Below are positions 34,876 through 44,812 of a stretch of DNA of 64,000 nucleotides, in pieces (within the stretch, counting starts at the first letter, position 1; the number at the start of each line of letters is the position of its first letter). The notes under the pieces were generated by a model that saw only the letters and a program-made list of their open reading frames with translations, was not told where the DNA came from and searched no databases. The position numbers were made by a program, and so were the translations under genes. Where the stretch lies: positions 1 to 64,000 of the forward strand of contig JAKFVH010000248.1 of assembly GCA_021732285.1 (NCBI GenBank). The letters are read 5' to 3'. This DNA is from Reyranella sp. (lineage in GTDB: Bacteria > Pseudomonadota > Alphaproteobacteria > Reyranellales > Reyranellaceae).

Positions 34876-37082
34876 AACCTGAACTGGAATCCGGCGATGA
34901 CCTCTCGTCCCGGCATGGAGTTGCCGCAGGCGCCGTTCTGGTTGGCGCGCAAGGCAGTGCATGGCGTCGCGTCCTGGGCGATGAAGATCGGATGGTTGTT
35001 CACGTCGAAGATGTTGTTGACCGCCGCGAACAGTTTCAGGTCCTTGATCACCTCCAGCTCGAAGCGCGAGTTCCAAATCCAGAACGCTCCCTTCTCGTAG
35101 ACGCTGACCGTGCGGTTCTGCCCGGGGAAGAACACCGGCGAAAGGCTCTCCTCGGTGTTGTACCACATCGGCCCGCGCAGGATGCCCAGCAGCTGCAGGC
35201 TCCACGGATATTGCGTACCCATCTGGCCGAACAGCGTGCCGATCGACGCGCCGTATTTGTTGATGCGCAAGGCGACGTCGGTGCCGGCCAACGGGTTCGC
35301 GCCGTAGTCGGTCATCTGCCAGTTGTAGTAGCCGTTGCCGAACACGTTCCAGAACAGGCCCTCGACGGGCGGCCGCCAGCTGAACGACTGGAACAGGTCG
35401 GCCTGCATCTGAAACTCGATGCCCTGGACCACGAGGTTGGCCGGGCTGTTGGTCTGGACCTGCACGACGCGGCCGCCGGTCGAGGAGACGGTGAACGGCA
35501 CGATGCGGTTGGAGATGGTGTTCTGGAATACCACCGTGTCGAAGCGGCCGCCCTTCCACGTCGCCGTGGCGCCGACCTCCCATTGCTGGCTGGTCTCGGG
35601 CCCGAGGCCCGGACTGCCGAAGATGGTGGTGCCGATCGGCGTGGTCGTGAAGTTGGCGCCGATCTCGGTGGCGGTCGGCGCACGAAAGCCGCTCGACGCG
35701 CCGGCACGCCCCGCGAGCCAGTCGGTGAAGGCATAGGTCAGGCCCGCCGAATAGGTCGTGGCCTGGTACGGATTGGTGCCAGGGACCAGGGTCGGCGCAT
35801 ACGGTGTCCAGTCGAGCGCGGAAGTGCCCCAGGTCTGGCGCACGCCACCGCGCACGATCAGCTTGTCATCGAGCAGGCTCTGCGAATCCTCCAGGTAGAC
35901 GGCGAAGACGTTGTCGGTCTGGTTGTTGTCCTGCGGCGAGAGCTGGGTCACCGCCGAGCCGCCGACGCGATAGCGGTCGGAACGCAGCCAGCTGCGTTCC
36001 CAGTCGAGGCCGAACAAGAGCTCGTTGCCGGAGAACAGCTTGTAGCGCGGCTGGAAGCGGGCGCCGAGGATGTCGAGCTGGCGGCGGTTGTGATCCGTCG
36101 TCGTGCGCGCGGTGACAGCGTTGAGCGCGCTGAGCGGCGAGGGATTGTTGAGATCGTCGACGTCGGTAACGAAGTAAGCCTGGAAATAGACGTTGCCCTG
36201 CCCGTCGCGCGTCTTGGCGAGGTAGCTCGTGTCGAACGAGTAGTTGTAGCGCGTGTCGAAGGCGAACAGGTTGGCGCTCGAGCCGCGGAAGCCGGCATTG
36301 TAGATGCCGTCCGACCGCACCGTGCCCTCGATGCGGCTGTTCTCGTCGATCTGGTAGCCGAAGGCGCCGGTGGCGCCATAGCGTGTCCACGCCGTGTTGA
36401 GCTCGGGCGCGCCGCCCGAGATGGCGAAGTTGTCGCGCGTGCTGGCCGCACCGCCGACGTACCAGTCGAAGCCCTTGTAGAGACCGCCGCTCGCGAGCTT
36501 GCCCTCGAGCAGGTTCCACGAGCCGGCATCGGCGGTCACGACGTTGCCCGGCGCCGTCAGGCCGGTCTTCAGGATGATGTTGATGACGCCGCCCATGTTC
36601 TGGCTGCCGTAGATCACCGAGGACGGTCCGCGCACGATCTCGATGCGCTCGATGTCGGCGCTCGACAGCTTGGAGGTGTTGGCGGTGCCGGCGCGATGGC
36701 CGTTGATCAACACCAGGACCTGGCTCTTGAAATCGCGGCCCTGGCCCTCGGTCGCGGCACCGCGGATGTTGATCGAGGTCTGGCCGGGCGTCCATTCGCT
36801 CATGAAGCCGACGGCGTTCTCGTTCAGAAGCTCGGTGACCGAGCGGGCGGTCGACTTGGCGATGCGATCCTGGTGGATCACCTGCACGGTGCCGACCAGG
36901 CGGCTGATCGGCTCGGGCCGGCCGGTCGCGGTGATGAAGCCTTCGGGCAGGAAATATTGCTGCTGGCCGGGCTGGTCCATCGGCTTCAATGGCGACGGCT
37001 GTTGCGATTGATCCTGCGCCATCGCTGTCGACGCGAAGGCGAATGGCATCAGGCTGGCGATTGCCAGGGTGCGTTTGTTCAT
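34872..37082 (-). CDS. btuB: TonB-dependent receptor, probable B12 receptor
   Basis: Plug domain (ERIEIVRGPSSVIYGSQNMGGVINIILKTG), ends in aromatic ..VIAGFQFRF; downstream of cobalamin riboswitch. Confidence 0.9.
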   Translation of the reverse strand: MNKRTLAIASLMPFAFASTAMAQDQSQQPSPLKPMDQPGQQQYFLPEGFITATGRPEPISRLVGTVQVIHQDRIAKSTARSVTELLNENAVGFMSEWTPGQTSINIRGAATEGQGRDFKSQVLVLINGHRAGTANTSKLSSADIERIEIVRGPSSVIYGSQNMGGVINIILKTGLTAPGNVVTADAGSWNLLEGKLASGGLYKGFDWYVGGAASTRDNFAISGGAPELNTAWTRYGATGAFGYQIDENSRIEGTVRSDGIYNAGFRGSSANLFAFDTRYNYSFDTSYLAKTRDGQGNVYFQAYFVTDVDDLNNPSPLSALNAVTARTTTDHNRRQLDILGARFQPRYKLFSGNELLFGLDWERSWLRSDRYRVGGSAVTQLSPQDNNQTDNVFAVYLEDSQSLLDDKLIVRGGVRQTWGTSALDWTPYAPTLVPGTNPYQATTYSAGLTYAFTDWLAGRAGASSGFRAPTATEIGANFTTTPIGTTIFGSPGLGPETSQQWEVGATATWKGGRFDTVVFQNTISNRIVPFTVSSTGGRVVQVQTNSPANLVVQGIEFQMQADLFQSFSWRPPVEGLFWNVFGNGYYNWQMTDYGANPLAGTDVALRINKYGASIGTLFGQMGTQYPWSLQLLGILRGPMWYNTEESLSPVFFPGQNRTVSVYEKGAFWIWNSRFELEVIKDLKLFAAVNNIFDVNNHPIFIAQDATPCTALRANQNGACGNSMPGREVIAGFQFRF

Positions 37083-37825
37083 TGTTGTCCCCACACAAGA
37101 ACGGCAGATCTTCTCGGGATGTCGAGGCGATAGCCCGACCCCGTGCGCTTCGCCTGCCGGGCGAGATGCGCTGTCATTTGTTCGCGACGGCCGTCCGACG
37201 GGCTCCAGCCCAAGCGACCGGCGAGGAAAGCAGAAAGCTCGAAAAGATCGGGCACGACGCCGGTGAAGGTCCAATCGGTGAAGGCGACGTGCGGCGGATA
37301 CGACGAGGGCAGGAGGCCGCGCATGGTGATGTCGATGCCGGGCGTCTCGTCCTCGCGATGCCATTCGGGCAGCAGGCAACCGGCGAAGCACAGCCCCTTG
37401 GGGCCAGCATGCGCCGGAACGACCCAGACGACGGTGCGCGCCCAGTCGCGGCAACGCGCGAGGAAGGCTTCCGGATGATCGAAGAAGGCCGGCATGGTCG
37501 CAGCAAGGACGGTGTCGTGACGATGCGCGACTTCGGCCTGTTGCCAACCGGCGGCGATGACCTGAGGCGGATGGGCGAGCTTTACCAGGCGTGACCGCAT
37601 GGTCGGCGAGGGTTCGATCGCGGTCCATGATCGCGCCGGGTCGTGGATCGCCATGCCGAGCTGGCCGCCGCCGGCGCCGACATCGAGCAGGCGTCCGACA
37701 TCGGGCACCGCCTGCCGGATCAACGGCGCCAACGCGGCGACATAGTCCGACGTATCGATCGCCGAGGCATAGAGCTCGAGCGGATCGATGTCGCGTTGGG
37801 CAGGATCGCTGAGAGAAACCGACAA
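37079..37825 (-). CDS. Class I SAM-dependent methyltransferase in the btu operon
   Basis: GRLLDVGAGGGQLGMAIHDPARSWTAIEPSPTMRSRL motif I; first gene downstream of riboswitch; ATGA overlap with btuB. Confidence 0.82.
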   Translation of the reverse strand: MSVSLSDPAQRDIDPLELYASAIDTSDYVAALAPLIRQAVPDVGRLLDVGAGGGQLGMAIHDPARSWTAIEPSPTMRSRLVKLAHPPQVIAAGWQQAEVAHRHDTVLAATMPAFFDHPEAFLARCRDWARTVVWVVPAHAGPKGLCFAGCLLPEWHREDETPGIDITMRGLLPSSYPPHVAFTDWTFTGVVPDLFELSAFLAGRLGWSPSDGRREQMTAHLARQAKRTGSGYRLDIPRRSAVLVWGQQ

Positions 37826-37956
37826 GACAAATCCACGGCAGACGCCACGACGTCACCGCGAACCTGTAGCTGGCCCACGCCGCGGCGCTTGCCGCAGAAC
37901 TCGGGTCAGTTTCTACATCAGGACACCCCGCCCAATGCGTTCGCGCGTGACCGCTG

Positions 37957-38142
37957 CTGGTGGCAGGTCTCCTGGCTTGCGGGTCCTCGCTTTCGACCAC
38001 CTTCCCAGAGGCCTTTCGGCCGCCAGTGGCATTTTGGTCGCAAGCTCGCCGCTCACAGTTGCGGGGGCAGCCGCGGGGTTATGTGCAGGCACATGCACCG
38101 CGTTCCCTTTTGATCCCTTGCGGGAACCACCGCGGCCAAACT
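37957..38142 (-). ncRNA. Cobalamin riboswitch (upstream of methyltransferase-btuBFCD)
   Basis: Minus strand reads GGTTCCCGCAAGGGATCAAAAGGGAACGCGGTG...CCGCGGCTGCCCCCGCAACTGTGA...AAGCCAGGAGACCTGCCA, including the B12 box. Confidence 0.95.
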
Positions 38143-38169
38143 GGCAGCCGGTGTGAAGAGCGTCAAGCT

Positions 38170-38230
38170 CTTCTGGACCGCGCGCGTCCCGCGCGCTCAT
38201 GAGACGCGCGGGACGCGCGCGGTCCGGAAG
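38170..38230. repeat. Intergenic palindromic repeat, family 1; potential terminator of the cob operon
   Basis: cttctggaccgcgcgcgtcccgcgcg-ctcatgaga-cgcgcgggacgcgcgcggtccggaag, just downstream of the bluB stop. Confidence 0.8.
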
Positions 38231-38232
38231 AC

Positions 38233-38868
38233 CTAACGCGTAAACACGACGTCCTTCAGATCCGTGCGCTGTTCCCAGTGATGCCGCTCGAGCTCGGGAT
38301 CGAGATGCTCCTCGGCGGGAAGCCCGAGGCAGAGATAGGCCACCAGGCTCCAGTCCTTCGGCACATCGAGCGCCTTGGTCACCTGGGCCGGATCGAGGAT
38401 CGACACCCAGCCCATGCCAATGCCGTCGGCGCGCGCCGCCAGCCACAGGGTCTGGATCGCCGCCACGACCGAGTAATGCAGCGTCTCCGGCATTGTCTGC
38501 TGACCCAAACCGCTGCCGGTATGCGTGCCATCGTCGGAGAGCACCGCGAGGTGCACCGGCGCCTCCTTGAGGCCTGCCAGCTTGAGGCCGGCGTAAGTCT
38601 CCTGCTTCTCGCCGGAGTAGCCCGCCAGGGCGCGTTCGTTGGCGTCGGTGAAGCTCTTGATGACGGCCAGCCGCCGTTCGGGTGAATCGACGTGCACGAA
38701 GCGCCACGGCTGGCTCAGGCCGACCGACGGCGCATGGGTGGCGATCTCGATCAGCGCATCGATGCGCTCGCGCGGCACGGGATCGCGGCGAAAGCGCCGG
38801 ACATCGCGCCGCCACAACACGAGGTCGCGGAACTGCGCGCGAAAAGCCGGATCGAACGACGGTTTCAT
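38233..38868 (-). CDS. bluB: 5,6-dimethylbenzimidazole synthase
   Basis: BluB nitroreductase-like (LVLWRRDVRRFRRDPVP..APSVGLSQPWRFVHV..GIGMGWVSILDP); last in cob operon. Confidence 0.93.
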   Translation of the reverse strand: MKPSFDPAFRAQFRDLVLWRRDVRRFRRDPVPRERIDALIEIATHAPSVGLSQPWRFVHVDSPERRLAVIKSFTDANERALAGYSGEKQETYAGLKLAGLKEAPVHLAVLSDDGTHTGSGLGQQTMPETLHYSVVAAIQTLWLAARADGIGMGWVSILDPAQVTKALDVPKDWSLVAYLCLGLPAEEHLDPELERHHWEQRTDLKDVVFTR

Positions 38869-40172
38869 GTCTTTAGCCCATCAATGGCATGGAAGAAGGT
38901 GCCACTCACCGAGCCGCGGCGGGCACCGGCCTCCGGTACGACCGCGCCGGTGGCATCGCGGCAGTCGACCAACGGTTCGTCGCCGGCCTGCAGCACGCTG
39001 GCATAGTGGAATTCGTGTCCCATGATCGACTCGCCGGCCGATCCCAACGGCCCGTCGGCGAGAAGCCGGGCGCGGCGATAGCCGATGTGAAGCCGGCGCT
39101 TGGCGAACGAGGTCTCGACCTGCAACAGCCCGGCCATGGAATGCCGCTGTCCCTCGGCATCTTCGATCCCCTGCCCCAGCACCATGTAGCCGCCGCACTC
39201 GCCATGGATCGGTACCGATCGCGCCGCCAGAACGTGCAATCCGTCCTGGAAGCGGCGCGCCGCCGCCAGCACGCCGCCGTGCAACTCGGGATAGCCGCCG
39301 GGCAGCCAGACGACGTCGGCCCGCTGATCCGGCGCCTCGTCGGCCAGCGGCGAAAACGCAAGGATCTCCGCGCCGGCCGACCGCCAGTCTTCGAGCAGAT
39401 GGGGATACATGAAGGAGAACGCCCGATCGCGCGCCAGGGCGATGCGCTGGCCGGGCGGTCGCCGCGACGTACCGCCGGCCATCGGCTTCGCCGGCGCCGC
39501 CGCCCGTCGCACGGCTGCAAGATCGACGGCGCTTGCGATGGCGTCAGCCAGGGCATCCAGTCGTCGGTCGATATCGTCGGTCTCGTCCGCCTGGACCAGG
39601 CCGAGATGGCGCTCCGGCAACTCGAATTGCGCATCGTGGCCGAGCGCGCCGAACACTTTCAGCCCTACGCGCTCGAAGCCCGGCGTGATCAGCGCGAGAT
39701 GGCGCGGGCTCGCGACCCGATTGAGGATCACGCCGGCGATGGCGACATCGTCGCGATAGTGCGCCAGGCCCGCCGCCACGGCGGCCGCCGTCTCGGTCTG
39801 ACCTGAGACATCGAGCACCAGCAGCACCGGCCAGCCGAGCAACGCGGCGAGATCGGCTGTCGCGCCCCGCGCGATCTGGCCGGGAGCGGCGACGCCGTCG
39901 AACAGGCCCATCACGCCTTCGGCGATGGCGATGTCGGCTGCGTGTCGCGCCACGAGATTGCCCAGCGTCGTCTCGGCCATTGCCCAGGTGTCGAGATTGA
40001 AGCTCGGCCGGCCCGTCGCCGCGGCGTGAAAGGCGGGATCGATGTAGTCGGGCCCGCACTTGAAGGCCTGCACGGCCATCCCCTGGCGGCTGAGCGCGCG
40101 CATCAGGCCGATCGTCACCGTGGTCTTGCCGGCGCCCGAGTGCGGCGCGGCGACGATGAGCCCGGCTGTCAT
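38865..40172 (-). CDS. cobB: Hydrogenobyrinate/cobyrinate a,c-diamide synthase
   Basis: [56 protein letters not shown] glutaminase triad region. Confidence 0.94.
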   Translation of the reverse strand: MTAGLIVAAPHSGAGKTTVTIGLMRALSRQGMAVQAFKCGPDYIDPAFHAAATGRPSFNLDTWAMAETTLGNLVARHAADIAIAEGVMGLFDGVAAPGQIARGATADLAALLGWPVLLVLDVSGQTETAAAVAAGLAHYRDDVAIAGVILNRVASPRHLALITPGFERVGLKVFGALGHDAQFELPERHLGLVQADETDDIDRRLDALADAIASAVDLAAVRRAAAPAKPMAGGTSRRPPGQRIALARDRAFSFMYPHLLEDWRSAGAEILAFSPLADEAPDQRADVVWLPGGYPELHGGVLAAARRFQDGLHVLAARSVPIHGECGGYMVLGQGIEDAEGQRHSMAGLLQVETSFAKRRLHIGYRRARLLADGPLGSAGESIMGHEFHYASVLQAGDEPLVDCRDATGAVVPEAGARRGSVSGTFFHAIDGLKT

Positions 40173-40969
40173 CGCCAGCCGACCAGCGAGCCCAGAAGAT
40201 GGCGACGCAGGCCCGCCGTGGCGCCGATGACGACGATCGACGGTGAGCCGACGCCATGGCGCGCCGCGTCGTCTACGAGGCTGGCCAGCGTGCTATCGAC
40301 CACCCTCTCCTGGTCGGTGGCGGCCGACTGGATCAGCGCCGCCGGCGTGTCCGATGCAAGCCCGCCTCGCAGCAGCGACGCCGTGATCTCGGCGAGCTGC
40401 GACATCGGCATGTAGAGCACGATCGGCTGGCCGAGCCTGGCCAGCGCCGCCCAGTCGGCGGCCGACCCGCCTTCCTCGGCGCGATGGCCGGCGGCCAGCA
40501 CGACAGCATGGTTGGTGTCGCGCGAGGTCGCCGGGATGCCGGCCAGCGCCGCGCCGGCGAGACCCGCCGTCAGACCGGGGATGATGCGAAATCGGATGCC
40601 GGCCTGGGTCAGCGCGGAGGCCTCGTCCCAGCCGCGGCCGAACACGAAGGGATCGCCGCCCTTCAGCCGCAGCACGCGCCGGCCGGCGCGGGCACGCTCG
40701 ATCAGCACCTCGTTGATGTCGCGCTGCTGCGACGAGGGCCGGCCGCCGCGCTTGCCGGCCGAGATCAGCTCGGCGCCGTCACGGCGAAGATCGAGGACGC
40801 GGCGATCGACCAGCGCGTCGTAGACGATGTCGTCGGCCTGGCCGATGGCGTGCAGCGCCAGCACGGTGAGCAGGCGCGGATCGCCGGGGCCTGCGCCCGC
40901 CAGCCAGACCTCGCCGGCCGGGAAGTCGGGCAGCGCCGGAAAGTTTTTAGGGATCACTTGCGAGGTCAC
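40169..40969 (-). CDS. cobA: Uroporphyrinogen-III C-methyltransferase
   Basis: [52 protein letters not shown]. Confidence 0.94.
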   Translation of the reverse strand: MTSQVIPKNFPALPDFPAGEVWLAGAGPGDPRLLTVLALHAIGQADDIVYDALVDRRVLDLRRDGAELISAGKRGGRPSSQQRDINEVLIERARAGRRVLRLKGGDPFVFGRGWDEASALTQAGIRFRIIPGLTAGLAGAALAGIPATSRDTNHAVVLAAGHRAEEGGSAADWAALARLGQPIVLYMPMSQLAEITASLLRGGLASDTPAALIQSAATDQERVVDSTLASLVDDAARHGVGSPSIVVIGATAGLRRHLLGSLVGWR

Positions 40970-41727
40970 TGGCCACGGCCCCGGAAACGTCGTTGATAGG
41001 AGGCGTCGTAGAGCGCGCTGTCGCGGAAGTCGTGCGCCTGCAGAACCTTGCCGACCAGGATCAGCGCCGTGCGCTCGATGGGAGTTTTAGCGACCTCGGC
41101 GGCGAGCGTGCCCAGAGTGGCGCGGATCACCCGCTCCTCGGGCCAGCTCGCGCGATAGACCACGGCGGCCGGACAGTCGGCGCCGTAGTGCGGCAGCAGC
41201 GATGCCACGACCTTGTCGATGGTGTGGATCGACAGATGAATGGCAAGCGTGGCGCCCGTCGCAGCGAAGGCCTCCAGCTTCTCGGCAGGCGGCATCGCCG
41301 AAGCGCGGCCCGACGTGCGGGTCAGCACCACCGACTGGGCGACTTCGGGCAAGGTCAGCTCCTGGCCGAGCGCCGCGGCGGCCGCGGCAAAGGACGGTAC
41401 GCCCGGCGTGACGGTATACGCGATGCCGGCCTCGCGCAGACGGCGAAGCTGCTCGCCCATCGCGCTCCACACCGAAAGATCGCCCGAGTGCAGGCGGGCC
41501 ACGTCGTGGCCGTCGGCCGTCGCGCGCTTGCACTCGTCGACGATCTCGTCGAGCGACATCGGCGCGGTGTCGACGATGCGCGCGCCCGGCGGGCAATGTT
41601 CCAGCAGCGCCTTGGGCACCAGCGAGCCGGCATAGAGACAGACCGGGCAGCGCGCGATCAGGTCGCGGCCACGCACCGTGATCAGGTCGGGCGCGCCCGG
41701 GCCGGCGCCGATGAAATGGACCGTCAT
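40966..41727 (-). CDS. cobM: Precorrin-4 C(11)-methyltransferase
   Basis: [56 protein letters not shown]. Confidence 0.93.
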   Translation of the reverse strand: MTVHFIGAGPGAPDLITVRGRDLIARCPVCLYAGSLVPKALLEHCPPGARIVDTAPMSLDEIVDECKRATADGHDVARLHSGDLSVWSAMGEQLRRLREAGIAYTVTPGVPSFAAAAAALGQELTLPEVAQSVVLTRTSGRASAMPPAEKLEAFAATGATLAIHLSIHTIDKVVASLLPHYGADCPAAVVYRASWPEERVIRATLGTLAAEVAKTPIERTALILVGKVLQAHDFRDSALYDASYQRRFRGRGQ

Positions 41728-42107
41728 CGGCCCTCTCCCGTGGCGATGGCGCAGGTCGCGCGCTCGGTGGCGACGCGTGCGCCCAGCAGGCGGGCATTGC
41801 GGCCGGCGACGACGATGGCCGAGGCCTCGGCGATCGACGGCAGGCCCTTGGCCTCCAGCACGAACTTGGACGGCGTCAGGACCTGGCCCGCGACGCGGTC
41901 GAGGTCCATCACCGTGCAGGCGACCAGCTCGACCGACAGTCGGCGCGCGACTTCCGGAAAAGCGGACTCGGTCGCCTTCTCCGATTCAGTGGCGATCGCC
42001 TGCAGGCGCTCGGCCGGCAGCTCGTGCATGCCGAGCGCCAGGCGCACCACGCGCTCGAGCTCATCGGCCGATGTGCCGCGACGACAGCCCACGCCTGCCA
42101 CGATCAT
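41724..42107 (-). CDS. cobE: CobE / CbiG C-terminal-like cobalamin biosynthesis protein
   Basis: [25 protein letters not shown]; internal start with ATGA overlap to cobL. Confidence 0.85.
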   Translation of the reverse strand: MIVAGVGCRRGTSADELERVVRLALGMHELPAERLQAIATESEKATESAFPEVARRLSVELVACTVMDLDRVAGQVLTPSKFVLEAKGLPSIAEASAIVVAGRNARLLGARVATERATCAIATGEGR

Positions 42108-43342
42108 GGCTTCCTCGCCCGCCATTGCACGATCGGCGCGGCGGCACGCCAGACGAAGACGCCGCCGGTGCCGGCCTTGCCCGCCTTGGAGACTTCGAGA
42201 CGCACCAGCTCGCCGCCATGGCGCTGGAAGTAGTCGATCAGACGCGCCTCCGACTGGAGGGACACGGCATTGGCGACCAGGCGCCCACCCGGCTTCAGCG
42301 CAGCCCATGCCGCTTCGAACAGGCCAGGATTGGACAGGCCACCGCCAAGGAACACGGCGTCGGGCGACGGCAGACCCACGAGGCCCTCCGGCGCACGCTT
42401 TTCCACGATCTGCAAATCAGGTGTGCCCAGCACGGCAGCATTGCGAGCCGCCCGCTCGGCGCGCTGCGGCTCCGCTTCGATGCCGATCGCCCTGAGCGAG
42501 GGATGACGCAGCAGCCATTCGATGGCGACCGACCCCGCGCCCAGGCCAACGTCCCACAAAAGCTCGCCCTGGCGCGGCGCCAGCGCCGATACAGTGACGG
42601 CGCGGACCTCGCACTTGGTGAGCTGGCCATCATGCTCGAACAGCGAATCGTCGAGGCCGGGCGCGAGCGGCAGCACCGTTGCATCGGCGGGAGCTGCGAC
42701 TTGCAGCGCGATGGTGTTGAGCGGCGCGACATCAGCGATATCAAAGCCGGTGGCAGTCGCCGAGTGCACGCGCTCGCGCGGACCTCCCATGGCTTCCAGG
42801 ACAGTGAGCGTAGAATTGCCCATGCCACGCTCGACCAGAAACTTCGCGAGCTTGGCCGGTGTCTCGCCGTCCCACGACAGCGCCAGGATGCGCGCGCCGG
42901 GCTGCAGGTGGCGCACGATGCCTTCCAGGGCACGGCCATGCAGGCTGACCAGCGCCACCTCCTGCAGCGACCAGCCGAGTCGCGCGGCGGCCAGGCTGAA
43001 GGCCGACGCATTGGGCAGGCAGAGCGTCTCGCTGGCGGGAATGGAGCGCAGCAGCAGGTCACCGACGCCGTAATGGAAGGGATCGCCGCTCGCCAGCACG
43101 ACGACCGGCCGGCCGCGATGCTTCTCGATCTCCGGCATGGCGTCGCCGATCGGACTGGGCCAGGCAAGCGTGCGGCCACGGATCAGCGTTTTAGCCAGGC
43201 CGAGGTGGCGTTTGCCACCGACCACGAGCTCGGCCGACGCTAAAAGCCTCTGCGCCACAGGAGACAACCCATCGATGCCGTCCTCCCCGATGCCGACGAT
43301 GGACAGCCAGCGCGCGGCCGTGCAGCTTGCGGCGTCAGACAT
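42104..43342 (-). CDS. cobL: Precorrin-6Y C5,15-methyltransferase (decarboxylating)
   Basis: WLSIVGIGEDGIDGLSPVAQRLL (CbiE-like) and LLWDVGLGAGSVAIEWLLRHPSLRAIGIEAEPQRAERAARNAAVLG (CbiT-like). Confidence 0.94.
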   Translation of the reverse strand: MSDAASCTAARWLSIVGIGEDGIDGLSPVAQRLLASAELVVGGKRHLGLAKTLIRGRTLAWPSPIGDAMPEIEKHRGRPVVVLASGDPFHYGVGDLLLRSIPASETLCLPNASAFSLAAARLGWSLQEVALVSLHGRALEGIVRHLQPGARILALSWDGETPAKLAKFLVERGMGNSTLTVLEAMGGPRERVHSATATGFDIADVAPLNTIALQVAAPADATVLPLAPGLDDSLFEHDGQLTKCEVRAVTVSALAPRQGELLWDVGLGAGSVAIEWLLRHPSLRAIGIEAEPQRAERAARNAAVLGTPDLQIVEKRAPEGLVGLPSPDAVFLGGGLSNPGLFEAAWAALKPGGRLVANAVSLQSEARLIDYFQRHGGELVRLEVSKAGKAGTGGVFVWRAAAPIVQWRARKP

Positions 43343-44099
43343 GCGCGTTCTCATTCTCGGCGGCACCACGGAGGCTTCGGCATTGGCCAGGCTTCTCGCG
43401 GGCGATCCGCGCTTCGAGGCGACCCTGTCCTTCGCCGGACGCACGGCCACGCCCCAGTCGCAACCTATCGCGACGCGCGTCGGCGGCTTCGGCGGCGCCG
43501 ACGGCCTTGCGCACTACATCAAGGAGCAGGCGATCGACGCCGTGATCGACGCCACTCATCCCTACGCCCCGCGCATCTCCGCCAACGCCGTCGTGGCGTG
43601 CAAGCGCGCCGGCGCCCCGCTGGCCACGCTCATCCGTCCCGCCTGGAAGCCCGAGGCCGGCGATAAATGGCAGACGGCTCCCACGGCGGTCGCCGCGGCC
43701 CTGGCCATCGGCAAGGAACCGCGCCGAGTGTTCCTGGCTCTTGGCCGCCAGGAACTGCACTCCTTCGCCGCCATCGCCCAGCATCACTACGTCGTCCGTC
43801 TCATCGATCAGCCGGTGGGCGCGCGGCCCCATAATCTCGTCCTGCTGCAGCAGCGCGGACCGTTCGATTTCGACGCCGAGCTGCGCCTGTTGAAGGAGCG
43901 CAAGATCGAGGTGATCGTTTCGCGCAACTCGGGCGGCAGTGCCACCTATGCCAAGATCGAGGCAGCGCGCATGCTTCGCCTGCCCGTGATCATGATCACA
44001 CGCCCCGTGAAGCCCACCGGCTACATCGTCAGGACTGCCGATGAGGCAATGGCGTGGCTCGCTCATGGGCGTCCCGCCCCCTCGCCGCGCGGCGTGTAG
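43341..44099 (+). CDS. cobK: Precorrin-6A reductase
   Basis: MRVLILGGTTEASALARLL; AVIDATHPYAPRISANAVVACK; VIVSRNSGGSATYAKIEAARMLRLPVIMI. Confidence 0.94.
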   Translation: MRVLILGGTTEASALARLLAGDPRFEATLSFAGRTATPQSQPIATRVGGFGGADGLAHYIKEQAIDAVIDATHPYAPRISANAVVACKRAGAPLATLIRPAWKPEAGDKWQTAPTAVAAALAIGKEPRRVFLALGRQELHSFAAIAQHHYVVRLIDQPVGARPHNLVLLQQRGPFDFDAELRLLKERKIEVIVSRNSGGSATYAKIEAARMLRLPVIMITRPVKPTGYIVRTADEAMAWLAHGRPAPSPRGV

Positions 44100-44812
44100 A
44101 CCCAACGCCCGACCTGCCGCGTCGTGCTGGCGCCGACGATCACCAAGGTGCGCATGTCGGCGCGCGATGGATCGGCGCCGCCGAGCGTCGTCGTGATGAC
44201 CTGCGCCTCGGCCGTTCCCGCTGCACGCACGAACAGCACCGGTGTGTCGGCAGTCTTGAGCGTGCGCAACAGATCGAACGCCTTGCCGAGCTGGGTCGCT
44301 CGCGCCTTGGAGGCGGGATTGTAGAGGGCGATCGCGAAGTCGCCTTCGGCGGCGGCCTTCAGGCGGCGCTCGACCGTGCTCCAGGCTTTTAGATTATCCG
44401 ACAGCGAGATGGCGCAGAAGTCGCCGCCCAACGGCGCGCCGACCTCGGCCGCAGCGGCCAGCATGGCGGTGACGCCGGGCTCGACCCGGATGTCGAGCTC
44501 ACGCCACGCAGGTTCTCCGCTTTCGACGGCTTCGAACACCGCCGCCGCCATGGCGAACACGCCGGGATCGCCACCGGAGACGACGACGACCTGGCGTCCG
44601 GAAGCGGCGAGCGACAGGGCGTGCCGCGCACGCTCGAGCTCGACGCGGTTGTCGGACGCATGACGGCACTGGCCGGACCGTTCCGGCACGCGCTCGAGAT
44701 AGGGGCCGTAGCCCACGAGATCGGTGGCGCGGGCGAGCGCCGCCGCCGTCGCCGGCGTCATGAGCTCGGCCTTGCCCGGGCCGGTGCCGACCACGACCAG
44801 CGACCCAGTCAC
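44063..44812 (-). CDS. cobJ: Precorrin-3B C(17)-methyltransferase
   Basis: LVVVGTGPGKAELMTPATAAALARATDLVGYGPYL; VVVVSGGDPGVFAMAAAVFE; GDFCAISLSDNLKAW. Confidence 0.94.
   Translation of the reverse strand: MTGSLVVVGTGPGKAELMTPATAAALARATDLVGYGPYLERVPERSGQCRHASDNRVELERARHALSLAASGRQVVVVSGGDPGVFAMAAAVFEAVESGEPAWRELDIRVEPGVTAMLAAAAEVGAPLGGDFCAISLSDNLKAWSTVERRLKAAAEGDFAIALYNPASKARATQLGKAFDLLRTLKTADTPVLFVRAAGTAEAQVITTTLGGADPSRADMRTLVIVGASTTRQVGRWVYTPRGEGAGRP

Noticed and set aside
34992-37133. 713-aa plus-strand ORF
   Set aside because: Antisense to btuB; GC-rich shadow frame.
34872-38000. 1042-aa version of the TonB-dependent receptor
   Set aside because: The extended N-terminus reads through the upstream methyltransferase gene and riboswitch in the wrong frame; the true start MNKRTLAIASLMPFAFASTAMAQ is at 37082.
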